Shown: positions 63,197 to 64,000 of the stretch, one piece after another
How the letters are laid out: each line of letters begins with the position of its first letter
How positions within the stretch are numbered: position 1 is the stretch's first letter
Source: Pseudomonas asiatica
GTDB taxonomy: Bacteria > Pseudomonadota > Gammaproteobacteria > Pseudomonadales > Pseudomonadaceae
Length of the DNA: 64,000 nucleotides
Direction: 5' to 3'
Assembly (NCBI RefSeq): GCF_009932335.1
Contig: NZ_BLJF01000001.1
Span: forward strand, 1,178,001 to 1,242,000
Translations under genes and position numbers: made by a program
The notes under the pieces: generated by a model
Databases searched by the model: none
What the model saw: the letters and a program-made list of their open reading frames with translations, nothing else
Told to the model about the DNA's origin: nothing

Positions 63197-64000
63197 ATGC
63201 GACACATTCAGCTCCTCGATGCTCAGGCCGCCCTGGGCTTCGTGGTCTCCCAGACCTCGTACATCGAGCGTCAGGTGAACGAGATCGTCTATGCGGACAT
63301 TCAGTATTCGCAGCTGATCCCGGTCGACACCTCGGCTCCCGAATGGATCAAGACCGTCACCTACTACTCGGCCGACAAGGTCGGTAAAGCCGACTGGATC
63401 AACGGCAATGCCGATGACATCCCGCTGGCCAGCACCGAGCGCTCGAAGTTCGAGACCCAGATCCACATGGCCGGTATCGGCTATGGCTACGGCCTGGAAG
63501 AGATCAGCCAGGCGCAGATGCTCGGCATCAACCTGACCGCTGATGACGCCATGGCGGCCCGCCGGGCCTACGAGGAAATGGTTGACCGCGTTGCCCTGCT
63601 GGGTGACTCGTCGAAAGGCTTCTCGGGCCTGTTCAATTTCCCGGGCGTCACCGCTGGCACGGCCGTGACCGGCAACTGGGCTACCGCGACCGCCGACCAG
63701 ATCCTGGCCGACGTGAACACCGCCCTGACCGTGCAGGCCCAGGGCACGCTGTTCACTGCGTTCTCCGACACCCTGTTGCTGCCGTACAGCAAGTTCCTGT
63801 TGCTGGCCACCCGTAAGGTGAACGAGCAGGGCCTGGAGTCGATCCTGACCTACCTGCAGCGCAACAACGTCTACACCGCACAGACCGGTCGCCCGCTGAT
63901 GATCAAGGGCCTGAACGGCCTGGACACCGCCGGCGCAGGCAACACCGCGCGTATGATCAGCTACCGCCGCGACCCGTCGGTGCTGAAGATGCACATCCCG
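63197..64000 (+). CDS. major capsid protein (DUF2184), cut by the window end
   Basis: 268 residues visible, open at the right edge. RHIQLLDAQAALGFVVSQTSYIE, YYSADKVGKADWINGNADDIP, EISQAQMLGINLTADDAMAA, DSSKGFSGLFNFPGVT: the DUF2184 HK97-fold capsid family. AAGGAG six bases before ATG 63197. Confidence 0.9.
   Translation, partial: MRHIQLLDAQAALGFVVSQTSYIERQVNEIVYADIQYSQLIPVDTSAPEWIKTVTYYSADKVGKADWINGNADDIPLASTERSKFETQIHMAGIGYGYGLEEISQAQMLGINLTADDAMAARRAYEEMVDRVALLGDSSKGFSGLFNFPGVTAGTAVTGNWATATADQILADVNTALTVQAQGTLFTAFSDTLLLPYSKFLLLATRKVNEQGLESILTYLQRNNVYTAQTGRPLMIKGLNGLDTAGAGNTARMISYRRDPSVLKMHIP

Overview
The window is about 63% GC and reads as a Pseudomonas putida-group chromosome. It carries the oprI lipoprotein gene, a divergent cysB/cysH pair, a gntR-prpB-prpC-acnD-prpF-prpD methylcitrate cluster followed by acnB, and many paired REP palindromes of the type known from P. 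putida. From about 35.7 kb to the right edge it is occupied by a lambda-organised prophage that is cut by the end of the window.

Chromosomal part (1-35.7 kb). The order is: a small membrane protein, a chemoreceptor, tatD, an MltF-like lytic transglycosylase, a DoxX protein, greB, the ybbP/ybbA transporter genes divergent from tesA, an L,D-transpeptidase, oprI, a small acetyltransferase, a DAHP synthase, a panE-like reductase, a universal stress protein, cysB, cysH and pabB. Next comes a three-gene ATP-grasp / inactive-transglutaminase / aspartyl-protease operon whose substrate is not evident. The 2-methylcitrate cluster follows; it converts propionyl-CoA to pyruvate and succinate and starts with its own GntR regulator, which has near-identical palindromes in its promoter and over its ribosome-binding region. 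acnB, a DUF1289 protein and queD end the chromosomal part.

Prophage, left (early) arm, 35.7-47.8 kb, minus strand. This is a long chain of mostly overlapping small genes. It includes an AlpA-like regulator, a DUF2591 protein, a cytosine methyltransferase-like protein and a lambda-Exo/RecT-type recombination pair. It is driven from a well-formed PL promoter near 47.79 kb. Downstream of PL lies a boxA-plus-hairpin element that looks like a nut site.

Prophage, immunity region, 47.8-50.5 kb. A repressor gene (XRE helix-turn-helix without the usual LexA-like peptidase domain) is co-transcribed with a HipA-like kinase and a third protein that may be DUF3037-related. This is the position rexAB holds in lambda. 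Fifteen-base operators (consensus near ATATCC-N3-GGATAT) occur three times between repressor and cro and twice at PL. This lysogenically expressed trio is the best candidate for an undescribed system in the window.

Prophage, right arm, 50.5-64 kb, plus strand. It holds cro, two small putative regulators, an AP2/HNH-type endonuclease, an O-like replication protein, a DnaC-like loader, a run of small nin-region genes (NinB, YbcO-like, RusA), a likely late antiterminator followed by a terminator, holin-like membrane proteins, terminase, portal, a protease-scaffold protein with a likely nested scaffold start, a cement-like protein and the start of the major capsid gene. No integrase and no endolysin are inside the window. 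No tRNA, rRNA, CRISPR array or insertion sequence was seen.
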